From contig NC_089866.1 in NCBI RefSeq assembly GCF_036373705.1, forward strand, positions 1,202,501 to 1,266,500: a DNA stretch of 64,000 nucleotides. The letters are read 5' to 3'. A model generated the notes under the pieces. It saw only the letters and a program-made list of their open reading frames with translations, was not told the DNA's origin and did not search any database. Position 1 is the stretch's first letter, and each line of letters starts with the position of its first letter. Source of the stretch: Amia ocellicauda (lineage: Eukaryota; Chordata; Actinopteri; Amiiformes; Amiidae). Below, in pieces: positions 23,884 through 38,800 of the stretch. The translations under genes and the position numbers were made by a program.

Positions 23884-26800
23884 TCATGTCGTGGCCTCCA
23901 TGTGCAGGACCTTCATGGACTCAGAGATCATGGAGCTGGTGTCGATCTGACCATAGATCCCCACGAGGAAGGCCTTGTGCAGCAGGATGTCGGCTTGTTC
24001 TAGGGACGAGAGGGAGCGATCAGCCAGATCACAGGGACCCGGGGACACAGATGGAAACTGGGCTTCAAGGCATTCAAGACAGACAACAGGAGACGCTTCT
24101 TCACACAGAGAGGCGTCACAATCTGAACAAACTCCCCAGCGATGTGGCTGAAGAGACAATTTGGGATCATTCAAAAACAGACTGGATAGGATCCTTGATC
24201 ACTTAGTTATTAATGGACACCAAACGAGCACGATGGGGCGAATGGGCTCCTCTCGATTGGACACTCTCTGGTGTTTTTATTAACCCAGGAGAGCACGCGG
24301 TGTTGAAAGGCGTGGCACACGTCTCTTACCTTGGCACAGCAGCACGTACTCGGGCAGGTTCCTCAGCGCCGTCTGCACCACGTCGAAGTTCCCGCTGCCC
24401 AGGCAGTACATGAACGTGGGCAGGAATTCAGATGCCATACTGGGGGCAGAACAACACAGCACGGGTTTAAAGAGTTTCACCACAAACACGGCCCCCGAGT
24501 CGCGCGTTAAAGCACTTGACACTCAATCACGCCTCTCGGCGGCTCGTCGAGTTTGAAATGTTCCTGAATGAGACTCTCCTGGGACAAAAGCATCAACCGA
24601 GTAAATAAACACAACAGCATCATCATCATAATAATAATAAATTCTCCAGCTGTGATGAAAAGGTATTTAAATAACTCTTCAGGCCTAATTCAATTTCAGT
24701 CGAGCTCTGAGAAATGTTTGAAAAGCACACCAACAATAGGAGAGACAAGGAACAGACAGAAACACGACACTAATCCCCGGCTTCATTATTCAAATCTGCG
24801 CCGAACGCACGTATTCAAATCTGGCAGAGTTTGTTCTTGTGTTGTGGGGTGGTGGGGGGGGAATAACTTATTTTTATAAACACAGATAAACACAAGGAGT
24901 TACTGTAATTGGATTCCTCTGTATTTCCTGACAGATTTGTGTCCGTGTCAATCATTTCTCTGCATCTTACTTTCAACGTAGAAGTTCACAAACACAGCAG
25001 AGATGCCTTTCAGCACAAACTGCACCTGTGTGCTACATCTACACGCCTCCACACGCCTCCACACAGCACTGACAGTAACGGGGGGTCACAGTCCCACACC
25101 TCGATGCAGGAATCTCAACTCATGCAAATACAGGGATATGATCTATATTTTAATGCATCTTAAGAAGCAAACCAGCGCCGCCTGACAGGAGGACGGGTCC
25201 AGAGGGGAGGGACCGCACGGCCCCGGCGGAGGGACACGTGGGCCGGGTCGTACCTGGGGTTGTTCTGGACGCAGCGCAGGGCCAGGCTGAAGGCCATGTT
25301 GCGGCACAGCTCCTCCGGGGAGCTCATGAGTCTCTGCAGGTCGTTCTGTGAATCAAACACATTTCACACATTGCTTTACTGGCCTTCATATCCATTAGAC
25401 AGAAATATACATATTTGTTTTCATTTTATTTAGTTTGCCTGGTCTAAAGCAGTGGTTCCCAGCCCTGGTTCTGCAGGAGCTCTCAATTACTTAATTGAAC
25501 CCTTAATTGAACTAATAATGTCCTAAATCAGAGCCTTTTATTTATTTTAAACAGTAGGGGTTTTAAGTTAAGTATAGCATTGTGTAAAGACCCTACGGAC
25601 ACTGAAATGTCGTGCCAGGCCACACAAATCCACCCTGTTCCCTCTGTAGACATGCAAATGAAAGCCTCAGTGCCCTGCGGACTTGAACCCTAATCCTAGC
25701 CTGGGCCAGAACCTACCCCTTTTATCACTAACGTCACTTATTTCCTCACTACACGACATGCGTGTGACGGTCAGACCCCTCCTACTCACTGTGAAGTAGG
25801 GGATGATCTCGGGACTGCGCTTCGACTTCTCGTCCACCTCGCTCAGAACCTCCAGGATATCTGAGACAAAAACCGAGACGGACACAAGGTGAGTCGGGCC
25901 CGAGATGTGGTGATGGTTCTACGGATGCGGTCCGATCCGAGCGCCGGGCCTCACCTTCCACCGCCTCCCCCCGGGCGATGTTCTTCAGGTACTTGGTCAT
26001 GTCGGAGGCGGTCAGCGGAGCCGAGGCCGAGATGTTGACCAGGGGCAGCGACCCGGCGGAGGATTCGTCTGTTCAACCAGAGATAAAGAGCTGGTGAATT
26101 CACACAGATGACCTCAGCAGGAAGAAACACAAGATCGCACTGAACTCCCCACATCTTAGAGCCATGTAAGCTATTGCTACTCTACACACACACACACACA
26201 CACTCAACCAGTGTACACAGACACACACACACAGAAACCCCAGAGCACAGACACACACACACTGTCCTGATTATAAACAATAACAATAATAAAGGCCTCT
26301 CTATTGGGCTACAGTATCGACAGCGTGCAGCAGACGGTCCAGATGTGGCGCACAGCTGCCGCAGACCCACCCTCTCTGTCGTCGGCCGCCGCCTCGCGGG
26401 AGTCGCTCCGCACGGGCAGCGTCAGGCCAGCCAGCAGGGACTTCAGCTGCACCAGGTCCGGGTTTTCCGAGGACAGACCCCTGGCAGAGATGGGGAAAGG
26501 GTTCATTAAGCTCATCCGCTGTTCAGATAACAGCGAACACGTGATGGAGACGGCAGCTCCCGGGGGGACGGGGGGGTCGGACTCACTGGAGGATGTCAGA
26601 GTGTCTCTGCAGGAAGGGGACGGCCGCCGCAGCGTCGTGGGTGATGTACTTCTGGATGAACTGGACGAACTTGCTGATGAAGGTCGACAGCTGCCGGGAC
26701 GACTTCCGGAAGTTCTGCGAGAGAGACGACGAGAAGTGTGGGATGGGGAGAGAGAGGAAGAGACCCCCACGCCACCTCTCGGAGGGAGAGAGAGAGAGCG

Positions 26801-29800
26801 GACCTGCAAAAGCTCTAGGCACAATTAAGTGGGCTTCAAGGCATTCAAGACAGAAAACAGGAGACACTTCTTCACACAGAGAGGCGTCACAATCTGAACA
26901 AACTCCCCAGCGATGTGGCTGAAGAGACAATTTGGGAACATTCAAAAACAGACTGGAAAGGATCCTTGGATCACCAATGGACACCAAACGAGCACGACGG
27001 GGCGAATGACCTCCTCTCGATTGGACACTCTCTTATGTTCTGATGTTCTTACCTGCAGGACCTGGATGAAGGACAGCAGCGAGTCCTGCAGCGCCATCTG
27101 GTGCTCGGTGTGGAAGACCAGGGGCTGCAGCAGCTCCAGCACGGCCAGCACGTGGGTGAACAGTGCCAGGTGGTTCTGCTGCCGGAACTCCTGGAAGTTC
27201 AGGTGGATGCGGCCGTGCAGCAGCGCGGCCACCATGGGCAGGTGTCTGGGGACAGACGCACACAGTGAGCTTCAGAGGGTCCCTGGGGCTCCTAGTACCA
27301 GCGCTGTAGAGGGGTGTAGTGTCGTGCACCGTAGTTTTTTGTGTCCATGAGCTTGAGAGTCTGTGTGTCCGTGAGTTTGTCTGTCTTTCTCTGTCTGTGC
27401 ATTCGTGTGTCCATGTGTCCGTGTGCGTGTCTGTACCTGAGTAGCAGCACAGGGTGGGCCACTGCTAGCTTCCTGCAGGCCATGTTGGCGTCAGACATGC
27501 GGTTCTCAGAGGATCTGGAGTCGCCGGTGTCGGCCAGCAGGGTGATGAGCCGGTGCACCAGCATGTCCAGCTAGGGGAAAAACAGAGGGGCAATTAATCA
27601 GACAGCTTCGCCACAACAACCCCTTACATCTCAGGCCAGACAGGACACAGTGCCCTCTGCCTCGCACTGGGACATGTCCGTCCTGCGAAGCTCTGGCTCA
27701 ATAAGCTCCCGTTGAAAAACTCTACAGAGCCGAGTAACAAACACAACAACACAACATGCAGCCGCTCTGCGGTGCGGCGGAGGCGACGGAGGGGTGACCA
27801 CGTACCCTGCAGGTGCTGCCGTCGGCCGTGCCCTCGCTCTTCAGCGTGGCGTCGGGCAGCGCGACGCACTGGATCACCTCGGGGACCTGCAGGTAGATCT
27901 GGAGCAGGAGGTTCTGGCATCTCTTGCTCATCACGCTGCGGAGACACGGAACAGACGGAGATGAGCTGAATCCCGTCCCGTCAGAAATTCACACTCATGC
28001 GCTCGTATTGCCTGACCTTGCCCAAACTTCTCCCCGTCGAGCAGTTCAGCACGGCGGACCACTAACGAGTTTTCCTCCTCAAAGCGAACCGAAGAGCTCG
28101 GCCGCTGCACAGATTCTCCTCACACACGAGTCCCGCCGTAATCCTGCTGGCGGCGCCTTCATCATCACAGAGCGCCGAGCCTCTGAAGAGATCAGAGCGC
28201 CGGAGATACGAGCCCCTTTTAATTTCATACCAATATGCACAATCCCTGACCCCAGTATCGGCGTGTCTCTCAGAAACAACTGTGCGCTCATTACTCCACG
28301 GAGGGGATTTGATCGGAGAGGGTTCTGAAATATAAAAGTAGCAGCGAGAACGATCCCTCCCGTCGGTCACCATCAAAGCCGACGCAGTGGGTTTTTTGGG
28401 CAAACAGATAATTAAAACCATTGACACACGAGGCTAACGGACGAGGCGCCGTCTGAGCGCCAGCCTTTCAGATCCGAATGACTGCTGCGGAGATCGTTTT
28501 TTATTTATAAACTTGGTTCCATCTGCCCTGTACAGAACTGGATGAAGGTTCGACTTCGATGATAAACACAAGAATAAATCTCGGTGAGATTTGCAGAGAC
28601 CACAGAGCCAACGTCTCCTCGGCAGCCAGAGAAACCAGGGATGACGAATCTCCCGGTGAGCGCGCACACAGACTCGAAGGTGTGTACCTCTCGCCCCACT
28701 TCTTGATGCAGTCGATCAGGTACTCGGACACCTGCTTCACACTGTCCAGGTCCCCGTGGCAGCAGCTGTGCAGCAGGGGCAGGCGCGCCTGGATGAGCGA
28801 GCAGGAGGCCTCGTCCAGCGCGGTGCGGCCCTGCGGGGGGGCACGGCCGCTGGCCTCGGACTCTGACAGGATCAGGTCCACCAGGCTGATGAGCTGCGCG
28901 GGCGTCAGGCGCAGCACGAACTCCTCAGTGCGCTTCTGGGGTGGGGGCGAGAAAGATATTGACCTATGAAATACAGTTTTACTTTCTTTTTTTTTGAGCC
29001 AGGCCCCCGATGGAGGAGACGGGCCCCCGGGCAGTCCCTGCAGCCGGACGGTACCTGCGGTGTCTTCTGGTCGCGGCCCTGCCAGATGCGCGGGATGTGG
29101 ATGCAGGCCCACAGGAAGTCCAGCGAGGAGGATGGGTCCAGCCTGGGGGGGAGACAGTGCCGTGTCAGTTAACACTGGAGCATATCGGTGACTTGGGGGG
29201 CGAACGGGGGCCACAGACAGACGCGCTCTCCCTCCGAGCCTGCACTAGCACGCTATGAATTGTGAAACACGGCCCGTGCGCTGGGAGCTCGAGGTACGGT
29301 ACGTGTTTACCGGCTCGAGAGGGAAAAGTACAACATATCCACACAGGGACTCCAGCCACACGCCACGCAGAATGTCCCCTCCGGCCGCGGTGGCCCCTGA
29401 CCTGAGCTCCCGGTGTTTGCCGAGCAGGATGCTGATGCACTGGTGCAGGGTGGTCCAGTTGGACTGGTGCGTCAGCAGCGCCAGCAGATACGGTCTGTAT
29501 GAAGGGATCTGGGCCCCCAGGGGTCCTTTACCCTACAAATACAGAACAATCATTATTACTACCATTATTAAAGATCTCTGTCCCGGGTCCGATTCAAATA
29601 CACATCATGACAGTCACGTCTCACGATCCGAGTCTTTAGACCCTCAGAGTCTCGCATCTTGTAGCTACACAATGAGAGGACACGGTAATGCACAGGCACG
29701 GCGCTGTGGCCCCCGGGCGGTGCCGGTACCTTGTTCCAGGCAAACAGCAGTCTGTGCTGCAGCTCTGGGCACACGGAGGTCACTTCCGGGTCGAGCAGCT

Positions 29801-32800
29801 CCAGCCAATCGACCAGCAGCCCCGAGGAGGAGCCCGTCTTCGTCACTTCCAGGCTGAGGAGCAAGAGAAGCAGAACCTGTGTGAGAGGAGCTCCCGGGAC
29901 CCCCACACGCTCACCAGGGACCCCGCACGCTCGGGCACTCCTACCTGCCACCCGCCTCCTCTTTCATCGGAGTCTCTTCGCTCTCCTGGAGGAGGAGAGA
30001 GTTCACCATGGCAACTGGGCCCGTGGCGGGATTGGAGGCCGCCGTCTCCATGCCAACCGTCATCAGCAGCGACAGCATCTCCTCCAGATACGGCGACCGC
30101 ACTTCTGTCAGCCCGCGCAGCACTGAGGACACAGACACACAGAGTCAGAGACCGGACACACACAGAGTCAGAGATCGACAAACAGTCAGAGACAAGACAC
30201 AGAGTCAAACATGAGACACAGAGAGACGCACAGAGACAAGACACACAAGAGACAGACACACAGAGACAGACGCACACAGAGTCAAGACAGTCAGAGACAG
30301 ACACACGACACACAGAGAGACACACAGAGACAAGACACACACAGAGTCAAAGACACACACACAGACAGAGAGAGAGACACAGAGAGAGACACACAAACAA
30401 GACACAGAGAGACTGGATTGTTAAAACACTTATGTGTGCATATTTACTTAATTTAACCCAGTTTGATCCTAAATTTCCAAGCACCATTTCCCAGAGAAAC
30501 CTCTTCCCTTACATGGCTCTGCTTGAGATTCCCGTCTCAGCATTCGAAGTGGAAACGGTCCTGTCTCTTCCGCGGCCACCAAGGGCCCGCGGGCCAAAAC
30601 AAACCCGACTTGCAACGGTCCGGGACACAGCCAGCTTTCCAAAGCAAAGGCCAGCCAAACACACACAACGGGAACGAGCTGCGCGAAGCCAAGACACACA
30701 ATCTGAAAATAGCTCCACTGTCACCGTGTTGTTGCGAAGGGGTTTCAGTTTCAACGCAGTCTGTTCCCGAGAAACAACAAATGTGCGATTCAGTCCCAAT
30801 CGGCAGCCTCTCCATAATGTGGAAACTCACAGCGGGGACGGGACGGTTAATGCGGTTTCTCCTCTTCTTTGTTTCTGTCCGTTATTTATTTTGGAAAGAG
30901 ATGGGCCTACCGTGCCAAACTCACATGAAGCGGTGAACAGATGGCAGCGGATGGCAGACTTGGATGTGAGGACTAGCGTACACACAGTTTATCTTCCGCG
31001 CAGTGCTTAACGGCAACGCCAGCAGCGCGCCATTTCAACAACTCCGCTCGTTCTGGTTTAAAAGCAGATTTGCCTTGAACACCACACAGTATCCTCCTCG
31101 TCTGGACCGGGGCGGCGGGGCAGAAATCCAACTCAGGGTTCCCATGCAAACAATTTTTTTCCCCCATGACTTTTCCATGATCATTTTCTGATTTTCCATG
31201 ACAAAATTATTTATTTGTTTACAACAAAAATGTGGGAACTGCACACAGAAAATAATGAGGATATTGATAAGCCAATAGGAAAGAACCACAATCAGCTTTT
31301 GTTACGACGGCCTCCTGCTCCCCACAGCAATCCACTCCCCCCACTTTAATAAAACAAGCTCCCACCTTTTCCAATCAGCTCCGGCTCGGCGTTGCACCTC
31401 TCCCCGGCCTTCAGCGCGGCGATGACGGCCCGCACCGCCACCTCCGAGTCACGGTGGTAGGCCAGAGTCTCGGCCAGGTGCAGGAACCCGGTCCTCACTG
31501 TGGACAGACACCGGCAGAGACAAGGAGGTCATACGTCACTCTGAACACACCGGACATTTGCATAGTGCTCATTGGGCTGAAATGTGGCGTTACCCGTCGG
31601 AAAGTTTTTATTTCAACGGGTAACGCACTTCCAAGTTACGTGGGTTTATCGATAAATCAAAGAGGGGAACATGGATCCGTGATGCCCTACCATCGCCGAG
31701 CCGGTGCTTGAGGGAGTACTGTGCGGCGAAGGACTTGAGCAGCGCGTTCAGCGGTCCGGTCTCCAGGCCTGGCTTCTCCAGCCAGGTGAGCATCTGCAGG
31801 ACGGCCTTGAAGAACAGCGAGGAGAAGGACATATCCTGGAGCACGCAGCGCTGCGGGGGACAGACAGGCGCTCACACACGGGCCAGGCACTAGTCACTCC
31901 CGAGAGCCCAGATCCGTAACGTCACCATCGCCCCCCGCCCCTCCCCGGCCCCCCGTCCCGGCCCTACCTGGTAGTGGTAGAGCTGGCGCAGCAGGGGGCA
32001 GGCCAGGGCGTGGTTGCGCTGCATGGCCAGGACCAGGGCCCCCCCGTGCGCCGAGTTCAGCAGGGCGGAGACAGCCTGCAGGAGACGCACCGCCACACCC
32101 GTCACCTGCGCATCCCCCTGGCGCACCCGGGCCAGCTCCTGCGCCAGCGCCTGCTGCAGCGCCAGGGACACCTGCCGGGGGTTCGAGCCGGGCCACCGCG
32201 GGTCCACGTTCAGGGGGAAGAGCTGGGGAGACAATGAACAGATCAGTGGCAGCCTGGAGGGTCTTTAAAGCCACCGCCGTGCCAAGCGGCAGGCCTCCCT
32301 CGGGCAGGCCGTGAACTCGCACGGCGCCTACCTGCAGGAACATGCCAGCCAGGTCGTCGTCCGGCCCGATGACCGGGATCTGATTGGCCACCCGGGTCCT
32401 CACTGGCCCGTGAGGCGCCTCCATGTTCACCTTGGCACGGTTAAGCTCGGCGCTGTCTGGAAACACACAGACTCATTAAACGTAGCACCATGACACCGGC
32501 CTCTCCGGTCCAGAGAGTCTCCTCAAAGCTATAGATGGAGGCGGGTGTCACTAGAGGTGCGTACCTCTGCGGGGGGGCAGCGAGGCGCTGAGCAGGGAGT
32601 GGAAGGTGTGGCCCCCAGTGGCCCCTCTCTCGTGCTGCACCTCCACCAGGTGAGCCATGTAGTCTGAACGGGAGGAAACGAAGCTGTTAGAAGAGTCTTT
32701 AAACACGCAGATCAGACAGACGTGTCATGTATAGGGTCTCTATTTCGATGTTCTAAGTTCGGCCCAAAGTAATTGGGGATGCTCACTCTTGTCCATGATG

Positions 32801-35800
32801 TTCTGCTCCAGGGTCTGCGGGTCGTGGGACACCACCTGGTCCAGGTACTGCAGCAGCTTGCTCATGCTGGACACGGGGATCCCGAAGGACTGCACGAACA
32901 GCAGCAGCTGCTGGGGCTCCAGGTCCTGCAGGGCTGCGGTGGGGGGGACACACGTCACACCTCACGCACACACACGGACACGGACACTAACACGGGCATG
33001 GGCACAGACGGACGACTCTAGTGACAACTCAAGGCCGAGAAAAAGCCACCACTCACCGGCGTCAACCAATCGGGAGACCTCTGACCGGATCATCCTCAGC
33101 TTCAGCCAATCGGGCAGCAGCAGGGCCTCCTCGGACGTGTCCACCAGGAAGGCGGTGGGCAGGGGCTTCTTCTCGGGGAACCAGATGTCCAGCAGGCTGT
33201 GGAAATCGCTGTCGCCTGTCGACCAACACAGATACATACACTGAAGCAGCCACCATCCGACGTACTACTAGCACAGCCAGACACGGGCATCTCAGTCCCA
33301 CGGGTTCCGCCTGACCGTGGCTCCGAACAGGGGTCCGAGACACTCACCTTTGGGCGGCCCGAGGGTCAGCAGGATGACCATGGCGTGGACCACCAGGATG
33401 TGCATGGTAGCTGTCTCCCCCGTGGTCCAGCGCAGGAAGACCTGGTCCTGGGACTCCGACTGGGAACGCAGATCCAGAACAACGGTCAAAGGACTTCACT
33501 GCCCCTATCATCATCATCATCATCACCATCACTATGATCGGTAACCAGCTCTGGCACATCCCTTCACCTCCACACCCAGAAGAACGATCCTGCGATCGCC
33601 GACAAGATATTCTCTACCCAAAGACCTCCAGTTGCTCCTCTAGAGCAGGGATTCCCAAACCAGGCCCCTTGTCCTGCTGATTGTGGTTCCAACAGAAATC
33701 TTAATTGAATCCTTAATTGACCTAAGAATAACAGTCTGAATTATGTCATTAGAGCTCGGTTGAAACAAAAAAGGTTCCACACACACAGGGGATTTCTGCC
33801 CCCCTGTAGCACCTCGGACACCCCCCCACCCCAGGCCTACCCAGCTGTACAGGTCCTCGCCCTCCTTGGTCTGCCTCATCCGGCGGATGTACTTGGAGAA
33901 GACGGCGATGAGGGCGGACAGCACGGCGTCCGACTCGGGCCGGTAGGAGTGCTTGGCGAAGAGGTGGTTCATGATGGTGGAGCGCTCCACGATGAGCCGG
34001 GCCACATCCTGCGGAGAGAGCAGGGGGGTTAGTGAAGCGACGGCTCAGTGGCGGACATGGAGACACACACGGGCGCCGCGGCTCCTCACCAGGGCCAGGT
34101 CGTTGTGCAGCGCCTGCTCCTCCACCGGGGCATGCTGGGAGAGGTAGATGAGGTAGGCACTGATGGTCTGGGGGTCCGTCTCCATGTGGATGGCCTTCAA
34201 GGAGAGAAGAACTTTAGAGAGGGGGAGGAAACGGGCCGGAGAGCAGCAGTGCCAGTTCTGATCGTGGTACAGAAAAAAAACACACTTTGGAGCCGATTAA
34301 CAAACGTAGGAAGAGAAAGTATGGAAGACAGGGATCGCTCCTCCTGTATTTCATGTTTTTTCTCCACCCTCTCAAGCCAGGGCGGGGGAACCTGGGGAAA
34401 TAACGTCTGGGTCTGATCGGGTTGACACGACCGGCCTGGTAGCTGCGAGGGAGGCTCTCTGACCTGCTGCAGGGCGCTGGATGTCATGCGGCGCACGCTG
34501 TCGAACAGGGGCAGCTTGGGCAGGTCCTGCAGCAGCCACTGGTAGCCAGGCAGCAGCTCAGCGTCGCGGGAGTCCTCCTCCATGGGCTGGTCCCGCTCCT
34601 CCCCGTCCCGCAGACCGCCCTCCGTCAGAACCAGAGAAAGGCCCTGTGGCGCCAAGAGAGAGGGAACCGTCAGCCACGGGCGTCGGCCACACGCACTCAT
34701 CATTACAGTCACGGGAGGATCAGACACACACCTTCATGGCCAGGACCCGTGAGGCCACCTGGGAGGAGCTGAGGCGGCGCAGGAAGTAGTCCAGGACTTC
34801 ACAGGTGGTCTGCTCGTCCGCTTTAGGGCCCAGAAGGAGGTCCTGTAGGCGTCCGAGGAGCTGCCGTTGTTTCTGCAGTCTCTGACAAGGAATAAAACAG
34901 ATCAACAATTTTAAAAGGCAGGAGGAAATGGATAAATAATAAAACATCCTGACCCCTTCCTCCCTCTACCTGTCTTTTCTTGGCTCTCTGCTCCTTGCTC
35001 TCTCCTTCCTCCTCATCCTCGACCGGGGAGGAGTCGTCGGCCGCATCGTGCAGCAGGAACTCGCACAGGCACTGCACGGGCAGCACGTCCAAGGACCCCT
35101 CGCTCGACTGGACCAGGTCGGCTAGCCAGGGCATGGACTGGGAGGAGGCCTGGGGACACAGAGAGTACGGTGGACAACTCGGCAGAAGACATGGTCAAGG
35201 GACAACGTGAACACCTGCCTCACCCACAACCCCCCTCAGCCTCCCCGATGTCCCAGCGGAGGATAACTACCCCCTGAAAACTACCCCCCCAGCTCTGATC
35301 AAAAGCACGAGTGCTACTCCCCCGCCCGGGCCGCCCACCTGTCTCTGGATGATGTTGAGGAGGAAGTCCGGGCTGCGGCTCCGACAGAGCAGGTGTCCCA
35401 AGCGCAGGGTCTGGTTCAGGCTCTTCACCTGCTCCTGGATGTGGGGGGGAGGTCGGCGGGGCGGTCCCCTAGGGGGGCGAGAGACAAATCACTCAATTAG
35501 GCCCCGCGTGAGAACACAGGTCTCCCCGCGGACGGGGGAGAGACGCGGGCTCGACGCTGGCACTTACTGGGGGTCCAGGCTGGTCAGCTGGGACAGCAGG
35601 AGGCTGTTGCTCTCCGTGATGGTCTGCTTGGTGGAGGCGGCCGCCAGGTGGCTCTCGAAGGCCAGGATCTCCTGCTTCTCTCGCTGCGAGATCTGCAGCT
35701 CACGGTTGATCATCTCCGTCTTGGTCTCCTCGTCGGCCACGGTGCAGGGCGGGTAGGAGTAGTTGCTGCAGCGGGCAAGAAAGCACGGTGACATCACTGA

Positions 35801-38800
35801 CTGGGGAGACGGAGGCACGGCGGAGATTCATTTCATTGGCTTAAGTACAGTGCGGTGACCGAGTTCAGCTCTGAGGGGACACTCACTTGGTCATCACCAT
35901 CTCCATGAGCATCTTCAGAGTGGGGTAGCCGTCCCAGGCAGCCAGACCTGTGGGGCAACACGGGGGCAGGAGGTCAGTTAAAGCAAGAGTGAACTCCTCC
36001 AGGTAAAAGGAACAAGGCCAAGAAGGCTCAAGTACGGCCGGGGGGCGGCTTTACCAATCTTCTGTGGGTTAAAGGCAGCCACCACGAGCAGCAGCAGCCA
36101 GGCCTTCCAGTAGAGTGTGGAGATGGCCAGGTTGGGGGGCTGGTACCCGGGGGGCAGCTGGATGTTCTCGGGGTGGTGGTATGTGCACAGGTTGAGGACG
36201 GCATCGATCAGCTGGATCCTCTCCACCTTCAGCACCTCGAGATCTGAGGACAGGTCAAGAGAGAGCGGGTCATGGTTGCGGCAGGAGTCAGGGGGTCTCG
36301 TCTCAGGTGTGAGCAACGGGGGGTGCATCACGCGTGTGGAGTGGCCTGTGGGGGTCTGTGGGAAACACAGGGCTCCTGGGGAAGAACGTTCCCTACGATT
36401 TGGAGGAGCGGCGGAGTTACCATCGGACTGGACCCCGGCGGCCCTCTTCACCAGGTGGTCGGCCAGCTCCATGGCGTCGGCTGGGCCCAGGGGCAGGTCA
36501 CGGGACAGGCCGATCACCAGGATGCGCATCAGCGTGTCCTCGAGCAGGGGAACCTCCGAGCACAGCCGCAGGAAGAAGCTGATGGACAGAATAACCGCTC
36601 CATGCGTGAAACGGTGGCAAAAAGCAACAGTGTTTTCAAAGAAAATCTAACGTTGAAAGTCTTACTTTCGGTCGCTCTCGGGGGGCCAGTTGTCCCACTT
36701 GTAGTAGGTCTCGGGCTGCTCGGTGAACAGGACCTTGTGCAGGCTGGGCAGGGAGAGCACAGGAGAGACACAATGATGAATACTCGGGCACACGAGGCAT
36801 GTAAAAGCTGACGGGCTCCTCGTTAAAACACCCACCAGTGAACGTAGTCCTTGGGCCCCACTTTGCTGATGGTGGGAACAACCGTGTGGAGCCACCAGAC
36901 CGCATCCCTCTGGATCGCTGCAATCTGGTTCTGGAACGAGCGCAGGACCTCCAGATCTAGAACACGGAGCAGGATGGAGGAGGGCCTTTAGTAACAGAGT
37001 GCACAGTGGGTTTCAAACATGAGACCGACTTGAGCTCCAACTAACACCCTGCTCCGAGTGTCACCTCCTCCCATGCTTCAAAAACAACTCGGATCACACT
37101 CTTTGACAAGTCGTCCAACGAAATTACACGATATTCAGAAATAAGCTTATTCGTGGTCATTAATACTTTGTATTGCACTTATGTTGTAAGTCGCCCTGGA
37201 TAAGGGCGTCTGCCAAGAAATAAAAATAATAATAATAATAATAATAATAAATAGGAAAGCTATTTAGGGCAAAGAGACACAGAACACTGGAGCAAAGAGA
37301 TGGACAATTACTCTTCTTCTCGCCCTTGTCCCAGGCAATGCCGGCCTCCTTGACCTGAGCCGTGATTCCCAGCATCATGGAGACCGTCAGCAGGTCAGTC
37401 ACCTGGATGACAAAGCGCTCCTGCGAGAGAGAGGACACGGTTACGGCACTCACGGGAGGACGGGAAGCATCACGCCGAGCGGGACATTTCAGATTTGCAA
37501 GAAAAGTCACAAGGGGGATCTTACTTTGAACTCCATGTCGACGTAGGTGGCCTCCTTGCGCTCCTGCATCAGCCCCAGGCAGAAGGACTGGAAGTTGATC
37601 TCGTGCTTGGTCTGCTTGATGATCTCCCTGAGCAGGGCCCGTGACGCCCGCAGGTAATCGTCCTTGTTGGTCAGCAGGTCTTGGAACACCATGGCCAGGA
37701 ACTGGGGGCGACGGAGAGAGGAGAGCGGTGAGAGACTCGAAGGAACGCAGCCACTCTGTCCCGCTCTCCCGCACGTGGACAGGACGGATCTGCAGGCTCA
37801 CCTTGGGCGCCTGCTCGGGGCTGTGCTGCAGCACGGTGTGGAGGACCTGCATGTTGTTGGGGTTCCTGGCGTTCGACAGCTCATTGAAGATCACCAGCTT
37901 GACCATGGTGCCCAGGTTGTCCCTGTGCGCGTTCAGCAGCTCCCTGTGGAAACGGGGACACAGTGAGCCGAGCCGAACCGTAACAGAGACTTTACAGGAA
38001 GGCAAGAAAAACAATAACAACAACTCCGCAGAATTAGAAACTCCCCCTGCGCCAGCCTCACCTGACACACAGCATGTAGTGGTTCAGCAGGACTTTGGGC
38101 TTCAGGCGGATCTTGATGAGGTTGGACATGACCTCCATATCTTCGGCCCCGTGGGTGCTGCAGTTCATACACAGAGACATCAGCAGGTCCTGGGCGGGAC
38201 GGGTCAGCTGCAGGGAGGGGACACGAGCCGTGAAGTCGGGCTGACAGCCGGCACTTCACAATCTGACATCAAAACCAATCTCCATGGAAGTCCAAGACCC
38301 CGGAGACTGTGTTCTGCTGCATCCACTGTGGTACCCAACGGGAGGTCCCCTCAGGGCCACTCACCTTGGGGTTCTGCAGCCACATCTCTAGCCGCTGCAC
38401 CGCCATGAGCCGCACCTCCTTGTAGCCGCAGGTGGCGGTCAGCAGCCTCAGCAAGTTCCTGGACACGTTGTCCATGGGCTGCCGGCGGTTCAGCTGGTCC
38501 CTCAGGACGTCCAGCACATAGTCCTCCACGCTCTCTGCCAGCTCCTCGTACCTGCAACCAGCGGGACAGTGATGAAAGACACAAACACGCATGACCCAAA
38601 CACGAGCCCCTGGAGGTGCTCATGTTTTGGTGGTGCGCGTTTGTGTAATTCATCGCCGTCTCCGGAGACAGGCAGCAGCACAGCCACATGGAGACGGCAT
38701 GTCGTTACCTGGGCATGACCTGACCCTCGTCCTCGGGGCTCAGCTTCTCCTCGGCGATCAGCAGCTCCGTCTGGCTGTCGTCCTCATCGGGGGTGGATGG

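Noticed and set aside
23657-24206. Plus-strand open frame of 181 codons
   Set aside because: Antisense to the INTS1 last exon and partly LINE-derived; no independent support.
29688-31010. 440-codon plus-strand open frame
   Set aside because: It runs antisense across INTS1 exons 32-33 and the CA/GA minisatellite. The minus-strand INTS1 exons there are certain, so the frame is a shadow.
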